From positions 124,001-188,000 of the forward strand of contig JAIWNF010000020.1 of assembly GCA_025093555.1 (NCBI GenBank): a stretch of DNA of 64,000 nt, in the 5' to 3' direction. Made by a program: the position numbers and the translations under genes. Shown one piece after another: positions 23,387 through 36,000 of the stretch (position 1 is its first letter; every line of letters begins with the position of its first letter). Source of the DNA: Circinella umbellata (lineage: Eukaryota; Mucoromycota; Mucoromycetes; Mucorales; Lichtheimiaceae). The notes beneath the pieces are model-generated. The model saw only the letters and a program-made list of their open reading frames with translations. It did no database searches and was not told where the DNA came from.

Positions 23387-24457
23387 ATGCCAGTTTTCGT
23401 TAAATCCATTGTTGTTATGGGTAGGGTTACTCAATTACTACTATGTGCTACACTATGGTCTGTGGCATCAGCTCAATTGGATACTGAAGGCAAGTCCCAT
23501 ATTGACAAAATGGTCATACATAAAATGTTATTATGTAGTATAGCTTTTTCCTGTGGATTAAAAAATGAATATAAAAAAGATAGAAAAATGGGAAAACAAA
23601 CCAAGAAAGGATGATGAAGATGAGACTAATAAGCAGAATAAAAGGAAATATTGAAAGGAGTGCAAACTTTTTTAGAGTATGACAAACAGTAAAATAACAC
23701 AAGCTTAAAATTATTACTTATTTAGAGGATGATGACCCCATGGGTGACGATTCAAGTGGCTCAGAAGATCCCACAGGTGATGATACGTTTTCAGGAGATC
23801 CAACGGGTGATGATGACCCATTGCCTCAACCACAACCACAACCAGGGTCAGCACCATCTCCATCGCAACAGCAACAACGTGAGTTTGTAAACCTTTGTAC
23901 CAGTCTTTGAATTTTAAATTCAAACTAATGCTATTATCGTGTCTCGGTTATTATTATAATATTATTTAGCTGAAACAGACATATTTTCTCAACCAACAGG
24001 AGAGCCAGCACCAACAGATAATAGTAATAATATCGCACCTTCTCCTACTTTGACATCTTCAGCAACAACTTCACCCACACTATTCGCTACCAATTCCAGT
24101 GCTGAAGGTAATGGTGGTGGTAATGGTGGCGCTATTGCTGGTGGCATCTTTGGTGCGCTTGGTGGTTTAGCTATCTTAGGTGCCATTGTCTTCTTTTTTA
24201 TACGAAAAAAACGACAGCAAAATAATCCAGCTGCAGCAACAGCTGTGGGATCACGTATATCAAAACAACAGGTTTCAAGGGACGATTTCGAAGAATTTCG
24301 ACCACAAAACGAGGAAATGATTGGATATCATGCATGGAATGCTGCTTCTTCTTCCGATATGCTTGCATCGTCAGCACGTCAACATCAACCTCCACCGCCT
24401 CCACCAACTCATCAATATATCCCAGGATACAGTCAAACGCCCAACGGCTATAGATAA
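23387..24457 (+). CDS. Single-pass type I surface protein with Ser/Thr/Pro-rich ectodomain
   Basis: Three exons, 23387-23489, 23726-23878 and 23970-24457, give 247 aa. Intron 1 begins GCAAGT, a GC-AG intron that fits the phase; no GT donor does. Residues 1-30 form a signal peptide ending 'SVASAQ'; a second ATG at residue 11 could also serve as start. The ectodomain is acidic and rich in Asp/Ser/Thr/Pro ('SEDPTGDD', 'PQPQPQP') and probably O-mannosylated. A Gly-rich stretch leads into one TM helix at about 138-162, followed by the stop-transfer 'IRKKRQQ'. The cytosolic tail of about 85 residues has 'DDFEEF', a proline run and a C-terminal 'YSQTPNGYR'. The architecture resembles Mid2/Wsc wall-stress sensors but without a WSC domain, so function is not claimed. 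It ends 148 bp from convergent VMA8. Confidence 0.72.
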
Positions 24458-24605
24458 ATGTTTCTCATCGATATATAATAGCAACAGCAACAAAAACATA
24501 ATCGATGTTATTACAAGAATTACTACACTTTACAATATCTTTATTTGTTTTCTTCATCACTCGCATTTCATTCATCTTTATAATATTTGATTTATATTTT
24601 TTTCT

Positions 24606-25985
24606 TTAAAAGATAAGATCCTCGTCACCTTGATCCATCAAATCAATCTGACCCGTCTCATCAGCTGCACGGAATTCAGGTGCTATATTTATTTATTTTT
24701 TGTATCATAGATTAGCTCCAGAATTCTTCTTCAATTTCCCATCCTACTTTCTAGTAGTAACAGAAACAATTATGATGATAATAATAGTAATAACGAAAAA
24801 TATAACCCACCTTCTCCCAAGGCAATAGCTTGTTTGCTTCGCGCCTCTTCTTCAGCAGCAGCTCTTTCCTTCTTTTTACCTTGGACTTTCTTTAATCTAC
24901 ATGAAAAGAAAAAAAATCAAAATGGGTTATTTCGTCCATCTATCCCCCTCAAATAGCTCAAAAAAGAATTTTAAATACCTGAAAAACTCTTCTCTGTCTT
25001 GTTCATCGAGTTCAGAAATGATATACTTGATGGTATTTTCGTAACGAGGAATAATAACATGCTCAATTGCATTGACACGACGATTGGTGGCTTTGATGAC
25101 TTCATCCAAAATGACAAAGGCAGTCTGTAAACTGGCAAGCTCGATCAATGTTTCGACAGCTTTTCTGTATACCTCCTTAGATCGCTGAATATGTTGACCA
25201 CCACGTCCCAAACCAGTGAATTCGAATGCTATTGAATCCCCATAAGGACGCATATGCACAGATCAACATGTATATTCAGCGGGTCAATAATAATAGTAAT
25301 AAATATGAAATGAAAATATTGAATAGTTTACCGTTATTGCCTTCGGTATACATGGAAAAGGTAGGTAACATGACACCAGATACGTTTTCCTGGTTTGCTC
25401 GGACACGTAATTGAGCCGATTTGCTGTTTTCTTGAATTTGATAACTAATTAAAAAGAAACAAAGGCATATAAACCCATCAAATTTTGAAAGCTTCGTGCA
25501 ACGTTTGCTACATAATACATAAAGTACATCAAATGCTTTGATAACATGCAAACATACCTAATATCACCAGCAGCATATTGTACTTCAGCGAGTGAAAATG
25601 ATGCCGCTTGCATAATTTGGCCCATCTTTCTTTTAAGCTAATAAATAAATATGCATGTTAGTTATATATTTATTCTTTCTAAAAAAAACTTTCAGCAGTA
25701 TATATATCAAACCTCATCAATACGGTGAGTAATAGTACGGAAACGCTTTGTAAGTGCCTCGGCTTTACGTTTGAGCAATGAATGACCAGTTTGAGCTCCC
25801 TTAAGTCGGGTCTTCATGGTCGTCAGTGCCCTAAATGTAAAAAAAAAAACGAAATAAAAAAAGATTAGTTTCCTTCTCAATTCCCACTGTAAAGATTTTC
25901 TCATTTCCATCAAGTTGTATTTTGCTTTATACAAAACGTACATGCGCGTAGGGAAAATGTTAATTCGCTGATTAGCACCTGACAT
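24606..25985 (-). CDS. VMA8: V-type H+-ATPase subunit D
   Basis: Seven exons on the - strand: 25985-25942, 25830-25713, 25637-25558, 25444-25332, 25228-24979, 24896-24811 and 24682-24606. They join to 255 aa, the usual length of this subunit. Subunit D is part of the central rotor stalk of the V1 sector and couples ATP hydrolysis to proton pumping into vacuoles and endosomes. Diagnostic stretches are '[20 protein letters not shown]' near the start (its Met is completed by a splice), '[12 protein letters not shown]', '[10 protein letters not shown]', '[15 protein letters not shown]' and '[19 protein letters not shown]'. The long N- and C-terminal helices are predicted to form the coiled-coil stalk. 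The last exon gives an acidic tail. Splice sites are GT-AG throughout. Confidence 0.96.
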
Positions 25986-28900
25986 TATTCCTTATTATCG
26001 AGATGTAAAATAAAAAAAGAACGAAAAGGCTCAGAAACTTAGTTGGGAAATATAGATGTGGTTGAAATGCCCAGCCAACAATTTGTCGGAGCAGTAATAA
26101 GAGGGCGTTTTTTGTCGGTGCTAGAAAGCATGCGTTCCTGTTATCACTTTTAGTGAGAAAGGTATCCATGACAATGACATAAAGAGATTCGAGGAATAAA
26201 GGAGAGAAGTGTTTGGAGAACAAGTAATGCATTAAGTCAATCTGCTGATTCCATCAAGATATAATCCTTGATAATCAAAACTCGTTTTTATATTTAACTT
26301 CTGTTGAAACATGGCTATCTTGCTCTTATGTTATCGCGGGTTATATATATATGTATAACATCCTATTACTGATACAATCATACTTCTTATACTATTCACA
26401 TCTTGAGAACAGCCAATGAACAGTAAGAATGTAATGACCAACCGATTTTTTTTTGGCTGAAACAGGTACAGGCAATATGATGATTATAAAACATGCATTG
26501 ACTTTTGTTTTTCTGACTCCTTTCTTGTTTGGGTCTTTTATTTTTGTTTGTTTGTTCTTTAGGACAGTTTTAGCTGCAAAACTGATACGTTGTGTATTAG
26601 AATCGGTTTATATGAATATAAATATTTTGATGTACTATATCCACAATACAAAATACTTGGAATATTCAAGTATTATATATCGTTATATATCAATATAGGG
26701 TGCCCACACACACTTTGGGAAAAAAAGCATACATCTATAACGATTAAGTGAAGAAAGAAAAAATTATCTTTAAATTTTATTTATCCAAGTAAATTATTGA
26801 CTGAACTACGTACTTTTGTCTTATCTTAAATTGTACAGCAGATGTTGATTGATTCTTCTGCACTATACCATTGTGAGAATCATGCTGGGGATAAGTATCA
26901 TTTATACAGTAACTTTCTTTAATTGTCTTGTTAAAAAATGCTGGCTTCACAAATTCTATTTTACTTATCGCACATCTACCTCTTATCTTTAGAGGAGGTG
27001 GAGCCCTAATATCAACAATTGGTACCTTTCTTAGTAGAAGTTTTAAGCCTTCTTTCCTGCTTTTCTCTCCATGGAATTAAAAACTTTAAGGACGCCAATC
27101 GATATGAAAAAAATAGCCAGCATTTTTTCAGTTTCTACAAAATTTCGAGCCAAATTAAATATCTGCCTTGAAAAGTTCTTCCCATTGAATCACCCAATTT
27201 GTTAGTTGGGGGCCAGATAGTATGCGTTTCTGACTTACACTTTCAACTGATAATTTATCACATTATAGACCTGGTTTCGAGGATGATACACTGAAAAAAC
27301 ATTTATACTTGACAATGTAGGTTTTAGCTACATAGCTCAGTTTGTTGCAAAAATATGTTGCCTTAATTTATCAATGGTGCACAATATTGTCGTGAGTCAT
27401 TTACTAGCTTGGTGGTTTTGTTTATAGTCATCGAGCTTGCAGATAGACGTGCAACAATTTATAGAACTGAATCAGAAAATTAGATAAACGCGTGTGAAAA
27501 AAGAAGCTTAATGGGAATGCTAACCATGGAAGACGATTAGTTTGATTTTTTAGTGTCGTTCTAACGTAGGAAGGCTATTCCCATTGCTATTCATCATTAG
27601 CGGTTGGTCAGAAGTAATCTGGTCTCCAAATGCCAATTGCTTTTTTTGTGGACAGGAAAGGGGAGTATTTAAACAGCGTTAGGTTCAAAAAAAAAAACTG
27701 TTCTCTGGGTTCTGAGAAATTTTATGTTCAACTTTCCATGCATTTATGCAGGCATTTATAGCATAACATATATTTTTTTGTATAACATGTGAGTTCCTGG
27801 TGTAGGGGAATACAAGATATCGACTCACATTCACTATTAATTGACTTTAATAAATAATAATGGTATATGTTAGTTGATAACTATTGAGAATATATAAAAC
27901 GCTTCATTATATTGTTCTTTTACTCAGAAGAAGACTTTTGTAGTAGAAAAAATGGTGGTAGCTAGCCACTATCACTACTATATGTATACTACTATATGTA
28001 ATACTAGCGATGCCAATGGCTTGAAAATTTTCAGATTACTGAGTACATGGAAACCCAAAACGTACATCACTAAAAAGAAGATAGTGTTTCTTTGTCAAAT
28101 CGTCGCTCGGTTCACTTACCAATTGAGATTTCAAGCTATTTCACACGCCAGTTACTATTGGAAAAGCTGTAAATGATGCATAGATTTATAGCAGGCTGAG
28201 TATATGCTTCACTTTTAGGTCTCATTCAAATAAGTTTGATCGTATTATTTAGCCAAATAGAAGAACCTGATTATTTACATATTTCATTTTTACTACTTAA
28301 AGTCACAAACACTTGTGAGAATGATCTTTTTCTTACACCATTGCTTATTTTTTTTTAGTTCTTTTGGAGATCATTATTACTTTTATTGGTTTAGCGAGCT
28401 TATTATTACGTATGTACTATGACGATAAAATAAGTGGTGATGATAAAAGACTTAATTAATAAGTTCTTGAAAACTTATTTAAATATCTGGAACAGTTTAT
28501 TTTTTTAAGGAAAGAAAACTATCGTCTTACATATATGTCAAAGATTATCAATATGCACTTTTTAATTCAGCCCAATAGTTCTTCTTATTCTTATTCTTTC
28601 CTTCCCCAGACCATTTCTACATCACTTGAAGAGTGGGCATAATGAGACAAGAAACAACACAAGATAATATGAGGAGGTTAAGATAATAATAGAGATATGG
28701 GAAATTCGAGAAGACGTTGTCTTTTTTTTGAGATAGTTAAATCACGCGATATCATAGAGTTTAACTGAGTGCATCGTGAGAACCACGCCGATCCTTACAA
28801 CAAATGTATGAACACTTTTGTAGTGACTAGCTTTGGTTATTATAGCAACTCATTTTACCCCGCACATAAAAGCTCTTTTTGTCACAGTGAACTGACAAAC

Positions 28901-30033
28901 TCCCATTCTCCTCTTGGTCCGTGCCAAAGAAAATGTTAAAAATGAATAGATGGGAACTTGAAAAAAATTCCCCTCTTTCTTTTCCCAGCGGATCAAGTGA
29001 TAATAATATTATTTTTTTGTTTGGGTAAACTCGCCTGATATATAAAACATTCTTATTTTTTTTTATTTGGCACTGACTATTTATGTAGATGTAACTGAGG
29101 GCAAGAAAAAAAAAGGGGGTGACCACATGACAATGACAATGTACCGCAAGAAAAAGGGAAAAAAACATAACTTGAGTTTCTATGACAAATGCAACAGATA
29201 CCACAATAACTAATGCAGCTCACACCCAGTTTATACCCACACTACCACGTCTGGTAAAGAAAATATTCTTTCTAACACATATTCATAAGTTGTATTAATT
29301 TACGTCTGGTCACAAAAAAAAGATGACAAGGGACTTTTTATTTGAGGGTAATAAGAGTTTTGGTTAAATAGTCAACCAATCAAGTTTGAAGGGGGATTTG
29401 GGGGGAATACTTTGATAAAAGGAGGAAGCTTAGAAAAGCTTGATCAAAAGCAAGAAATACTTATATGAGGACTTGGGCACTTTTTCCAATCAGGTGTTGA
29501 AGACCCAATCAAGACAACAGAAACTCTCCTCTTCTTTTTTATTCACTTTACTCTCGTCACAGAACACTAATAATAATATAATACACAGCAATCAAATTTC
29601 CCATCGCTTACATCCGGTTACCAATTCAATCCGTCCAAAAAAAAACGTCTCCTTTCCTTCTTTTCACTTCATGAACTAAACAACAGTTAGCTTCTTACAT
29701 AACATAATTACTCTATCTTCCCCTTTTCTCTCTTCAGTCATTCACTCAATCATATCCCTAAAATCACTTCTTTTCTTTCTGTTTCTCTAACATTTTTTTG
29801 AAACCAATCAACTTCACTACTTCCACCATATACACACATAATCATTACAAGAATAATTGTGGTTGCTGTAGTAGTGGTAACAGCCCACCAATCCAACCTC
29901 CTTATTCCAAAAAGTCATTATCCGCTTAGCATACGAAGATATAATAAGCAAATTATTTGAACGTATATTTATTTTATACACAAAAATAGTTGACAGAGCC
30001 AGAAAAAAAAGCGACGATCAAAATATTTTTACT
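25986..30033. other. 4 kb divergent intergenic region between VMA8 and RIM15-like gene
   Basis: The two flanking genes point away from this interval, so it should carry both promoters. It is unusually long for the window. Open frames inside it (26453-26698, 27952-28176, 29440-29679) are short and lack motifs. The last 500 bp (29500-30033) become C/T- and A-rich, like other leaders here. I recognise no RNA gene or mobile element. Confidence 0.5.
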
Positions 30034-33000
30034 ATGACCGATGAAACACGACCGCCAGCAAAACAGCCGTCTTCCCTCAAACTACGAAGTGTACCTATTC
30101 CACAGCCATTATTATTGAAACGACGTAGTAGTCGAACATCATTATCCTCATGTGACGATGAATCGTCTACTACAACTGCCGCTAAATTGCAAACGCCAGC
30201 ATTAACAGCAACTACCGCAAGCTCATTTGTAATGACGCCTACACGCCATAATTCGTCATTACCTTCAACTGCTTTTGCTAAACGGAGAAAAGACACTCCT
30301 TCTTTGGAATACTTTCATAATAATTATAATGACTATAATAATAATAATAGTAGTAATAACGGTAACAATAGTACTAATAGTGATAATAATTCGCCAATAT
30401 CTACTGCTGCCGCATCGCTGTCCATTCCAATCCATCAACAACCAATAGCAGGCGCTACAAGTTCTGCACGTTTTTCACCAATCAACAAGCAACAGACATC
30501 ACCAAAATATTCGAGCCCACCTGCTGGTAGTGGAGGGCGTTACATGTTAAAATCAACCTCGACAAAACGTGTAAGCTGTTTCGATACTCGTGCTGCATCA
30601 CCATCCTCAAATGAAACACCCAGTACGCCTTCTACACCTGTCAGTTTACCAGAAAATCTTCGTAGTCGAATGATAACACCTTCTCATCGAACAATACACA
30701 AGTCAGGATCATCCACAAGACTATACCATGATGAAGGTCCCATCAATAATAGTTTTGGTACAACAGTTACTTCTACTATTGAAGATGATAGCTCCATTGT
30801 GGAGGGATGGTTTTCAAACATGCCGGCAAGCAGTACTAATACATCACTGTCAAGACAACCACAACAAACAAATTCAGCATCAGTTGCTTCAAGAGGTCGT
30901 ACACCATCCATTTCATCTATCATGACAGATAGTACTGATGACTGTTGCTACCTGTTTTCTTCTTCACCCTATTTTTATCAACCCATGCAACTTCCAAGTA
31001 GTCCTCCGTCATCATCATCCAACAAAGGTAAATATATTAATAACTAATTACTTTCAGTACGATTTTTTTTGGGCCGGAAGTATTCCGAATATTGACTTAC
31101 TTTTTATAGGCAAAGAATCAATTCGAGCTTTCTCTTCCTCTTCTTCTGGGTCTCCAGTGGTTGCACAAGCATCCATTGCCAATACAACAGCAGAAATTAG
31201 CAATAACGGCTCGTGCCGACGTAGGTCGTCCACTTATAGTTCAAAATCCACTAGACATAATAGCAATCTTTGTTCCTTTGACTCTCCATCGCCCTCACCA
31301 TTTTTGGAACAACAACAACAACAATCGAGTCCAACGATTTGCCATGGTCGATCTCGTAGCTTCGCCAATAATCATCATCCTACTACAAATAGAATAAACA
31401 CCAACTATAGTAGTGAAATACCCGCTTATCAACTTTCGCTTCATTCTCTAATGCAGCGACAATTATCAGATAGTAGTCAAAAAGGAGGAGAAAGTAATGG
31501 TGAAGATCCTGATGTAGACAAAGATGTAGTTGAAATCAATTTGAACTCTGGTGCATACTGTTCTTCTACAGCTACTGCAATCAAAACCACTTCTTCCTTT
31601 ATTGGAGCATCAGAAGTAACACCAGCTTCAAAAAACTCAATACATGGAAACTTGGACTTTGTATACGACAATAACAACAATAATATTGAGCCTTTATACC
31701 CTGAAATGTTGTTGAGCAACAATATAACGGCGGGATCTGGTACTGATATAGCGACAACAACTGGTAGTCGAAATAAGGAAATTATGTTTTTTGAAGAGAT
31801 GGAAGGTAAATCAAAAAAGTAATTAATTATTAATATCACACACACACTTCCTTTCTTTTTATTTTATTTTTTTGCTTGTCTCCAAAACATAGATATATTT
31901 ACATATATAAATTTTTAAATTGTTCATGTTCTTTTATATTGAAATTTTATTTATTTATAGAACAGGTATATGCGAAACGTTTATATATGTCACGGCTAAG
32001 CAAAGTACGTCGTTGGATACATAAACAGAATAGCAACAATGATACCAAGATGCTCATCGATAACATACCGTGGGTAGATTGGACGACGGAGGATCGACTT
32101 ACCGGACATACACAATTAATTCGTCATAGCGTGCAACCATGGTGGCGTAACGTTAATTCCAACTTGAACATTTTAGTCGCATCATTACATTCTTCATCAT
32201 CATCGTCAACGAGTAAACAAAATCATCGAGAACAACATTTACAACAAAATTATCAACATCGTAAATCTACATCATCAACAATAACTACAACAGATGTTAG
32301 ACAATTACCAAAGTTATTAGAAGAACAACCCAATCAGCGAAGTAAACGAAGTCTTTCGGTTGATGTAACGGACTTGGCACGAAGATTAACGTTATTGACA
32401 GGCATAAAAGATGATCGTGAGCTTTCTTTATATTCTTCTTCGACATCTTGTACATTATCAGGAGCAGCAACTGCAATAGCCACAAACGTTAGCGTTGGAT
32501 CACCATTACGTCAATGTTTTCGTCCTATAAGAGAATCACCTATTGAAAATATTCAGACACCTATACATCCGTATGCTTTGGATTATAAAATGACAGAATC
32601 CCCTATACTGCGATCCACTATAAATTCAGCAGGAACGGATGATCAAGTTCTTCATGGGGAAGAGAAAATGGCAGCGAGAATTCGACGTACAATTAAGTCA
32701 CATTTACAGTGCGCCAAGTTTACATGTGAAAGTGAATTGCAGCAAGTCATTAATGGATTAAATGACTATGTTGAAAAAGGACTTCGGTATGGCAATGCTG
32801 ATCAAGTTCTTCATAGAGCGGCAGAAGATACTGGTGCTGCAAAAGTCGACACAGCAAGTAACACAAAAATAACAATAGCAGCCTCAAAAGAATACCCTAC
32901 CAGAGATAGTGTTGAAGGAGAAGAAGCCGATTATACTGATTTGGTTCAAACGGTACTTGGAATGTCTGCATCAACAATCATTGACGAAAGTTCATCAGTA

Positions 33001-36000
33001 CCGGTTGCCATGATTTCCGAGGATACATTTATGCCAACTCCATTTATTTTAGCGTTACAGAAGCTTATCGGGTTGGCACAGAAATTGGTTGATACTCCAT
33101 TGGACATTATTATAAATGATACGGACAAGTATACTGCTCTGGTGGCTGATGCTCAAGTCATTGGTATTGAATGGGAGCAACATCCAGAATGGCCTTGTCG
33201 GGATTTATATGTTCGGCTGTTGCTTAGTATCGCTGCGTTTAACCGAGCTGTCGAATGGTGGGATGCTGAACGAAAGTTTTGGACAACTGCCGAAGAGCAA
33301 GACGAATATTGTAGTAATGTTGATGAAGAAGAAGATATTTCTAGGGTACAAGAAGATGAAGATCAATTTAATTATACAACGCGACAAAGTCAACAACAAA
33401 ATCTGGACGACGATCAATCATCACAATGTACATTGTCATCGTTGGATATGGATATGGGTGATCTGCCACAATACGATTTGGATGAACATGGAAAATATCA
33501 TGTACAGCAGCTACAAGAAGCTGCCGACCGTGGACAGCGACAAACTGTTGTCATGGAATTGGATTTAAACACAGCTACTATTCAATACCTTAGCCCAGTG
33601 TGGCAAGATGTTACTGGGTAACTAACTATACTTTGATTTTTATTTTATTTTACCTTGATCAAATAAGCATGTCGTTTTAATAACACATTAATACTAAACA
33701 TTCTTTGTAAAGATTAAGAGCTGATGAGTTAATTGGTACAAAAATGGAAGAGTTATTATCTCATGATGATTGCAATGTATTCAGTGTTGCCACCGATGAA
33801 CTTGTATCAGATGATTCAAAAACAATCGAAATACAGTTTACTGTTATCAAGAACGAAAATAAAAAAATTGAAATGGAAGCCAAAGGAATGCTCATGTATG
33901 ATCGTGTTACAGATGAACCAAGTCATACCATGTGGGTGATGAAGCAAACACATTCATGCTGGTCATTAATTGATCAAGCTACTGCAGCGGCAGCGGCAGT
34001 CATGTTGACACCAAAGACTATGCGTTCCACATTAACAGCTGCCATGTCGCAAAGTGAATCATCCGTGAGCTTAACACCAACTGAGGAACGGTTGCTTGAC
34101 GGACTTGGCGCGGACGAACACATTGTGCGCAGCCGTTCACTTTCTGAACCAGCGGTAGAAAACGAGGATATCGTTAGTAATAATAATGATAGTATTTCTC
34201 AAGAGGAGACCAATTTAATGCGACGTACAAGGTCTTATGGTGGTGTACCTGCTTCAGAAAGTTTATTACCATCACCTTCCAGCTTTTTATTACTCCCGCC
34301 TGTTTTGTGCCGTGTCTGTGAGCGATTGGTTGTGGCGGCATTTTTTGAGCAACATTCGGTTCTATGTGTCGAGATCCATCGAACAGAAATGGATGTCATG
34401 ATTTGTGATGATAATTTAAGCGAAGCAAAATACCATGTTCAGCAATTAATTGACGAGTCTAACAGAATACCTTTAAACGAGCGCCAGCCACCAGCAGCAT
34501 TACCTCTACCGCATGTTTTAATTGATGATGATTTATATGGCAGTGTTTGCCTACCAGTGGAAGAAGAAGTCCGCGATCCAAGTGAAACTCAACAATGTGA
34601 AATTGAAATTTACAATGATTTGATTGAAATATTAAACGTGGCGTTGTCGATCTCAGGTACCGAAGGAGAAACTGATAGGGACAATATGGTACATATCATG
34701 TATTGGCGGTCACCACAAGCAGAAGATCCAAGTACTACTTCACTGATACGTGATGTAGAAGCATTGGCGAAGAGTAAGGTCGATGTAGTGAATAGGATGA
34801 AGGACAGATTAGAATACAATGAACGTGTGCGAGTTGAATTCCAAAAGGTGATGCAACAAGAAGCTGGCTGGACCGAATTTGTATCTGAAGAATATTCTGC
34901 TGAGAATAATGACGACAATGATGACAATGATGCTGGAGACCAGGAACAAGGAAAGGAACAAGAGACAGATTTATTGAGCTTTCCATTACAGCAGCAGTTA
35001 CCATCATCAAAATCTCAACAGCAACAAGAGCAACAAAAAAAGTCGTTGCTAGGTCGGATAAAAAAGACATGGAAATCCAAACGAATGAGTCGGGTCTCAC
35101 AGAGACAAAAAAGAAAAATATCTTCAGGAAAAACGCCGTTACCTGACGGAACATCACCCCCAAAGCCACCAAAACTTGGTATAAATGCCAAAACAAATTT
35201 AACAACAGTAGATGCTTCAAGTGTTTCTGGTTTTTCAACACCAATAGGTAAATCACCCATCTCACCTTTACCAGCACCCATTACACCACGGCCTATAGCA
35301 CCCGGTATCAAGGATTTTGAAATTGTCAAGCCAATAAGTAAAGGTGCATTTGGTTCAGTATTTCTTGCAAAAAAGAGAACAACAGGCGACTATTATGCTA
35401 TCAAGTTTCTGAAGAAAGCTGACATGATTGCCAAAAACCAAGTGACAAATGTCAAATCTGAACGAATGATTTTAATGACTCAGACTGATAGTCCATTTGT
35501 GACCAAATTGTATTATACATTCCAGTCCAAAGATTATCTCTACCTAGTACTCGAGTATCTCAATGGTGGTGACTGTTCAGCTCTTCTTAAGGTTTTAGGA
35601 AGTTTACCAGAAGGATGGGCGTGTCGTTACTTAGCCGAAGTAACTCTAGGATTAATATATCTACATAATAATAATATTGTTCACAGGTAAAAATAATAGA
35701 GACACACTATTAGCATGTTATAAGTTAGAGAATTGCAAGTAAACATGATATACTCTAATATAAACGTGGTAACGACTCATATAATTCACATACAATGATA
35801 ATAATAATAGGGATTTAAAGCCTGATAACTTGCTTATCGATCAAAATGGTCATCTCAAATTAACTGACTTTGGTTTATCTCGGATTGGATTTTTGGATCG
35901 ACGTGTACGAGATGAACTGACAAATGGAAGTGTAGAATCCTTTGAGCCAGTACAACCTATTTCACCAGCACCTTCTCGATCAGGCACGCCACCTCCACTA

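Noticed and set aside
34735..35329. Long antisense open frames within the RIM15-like gene
   Set aside because: They are shadows of the strongly supported kinase exon on the + strand.
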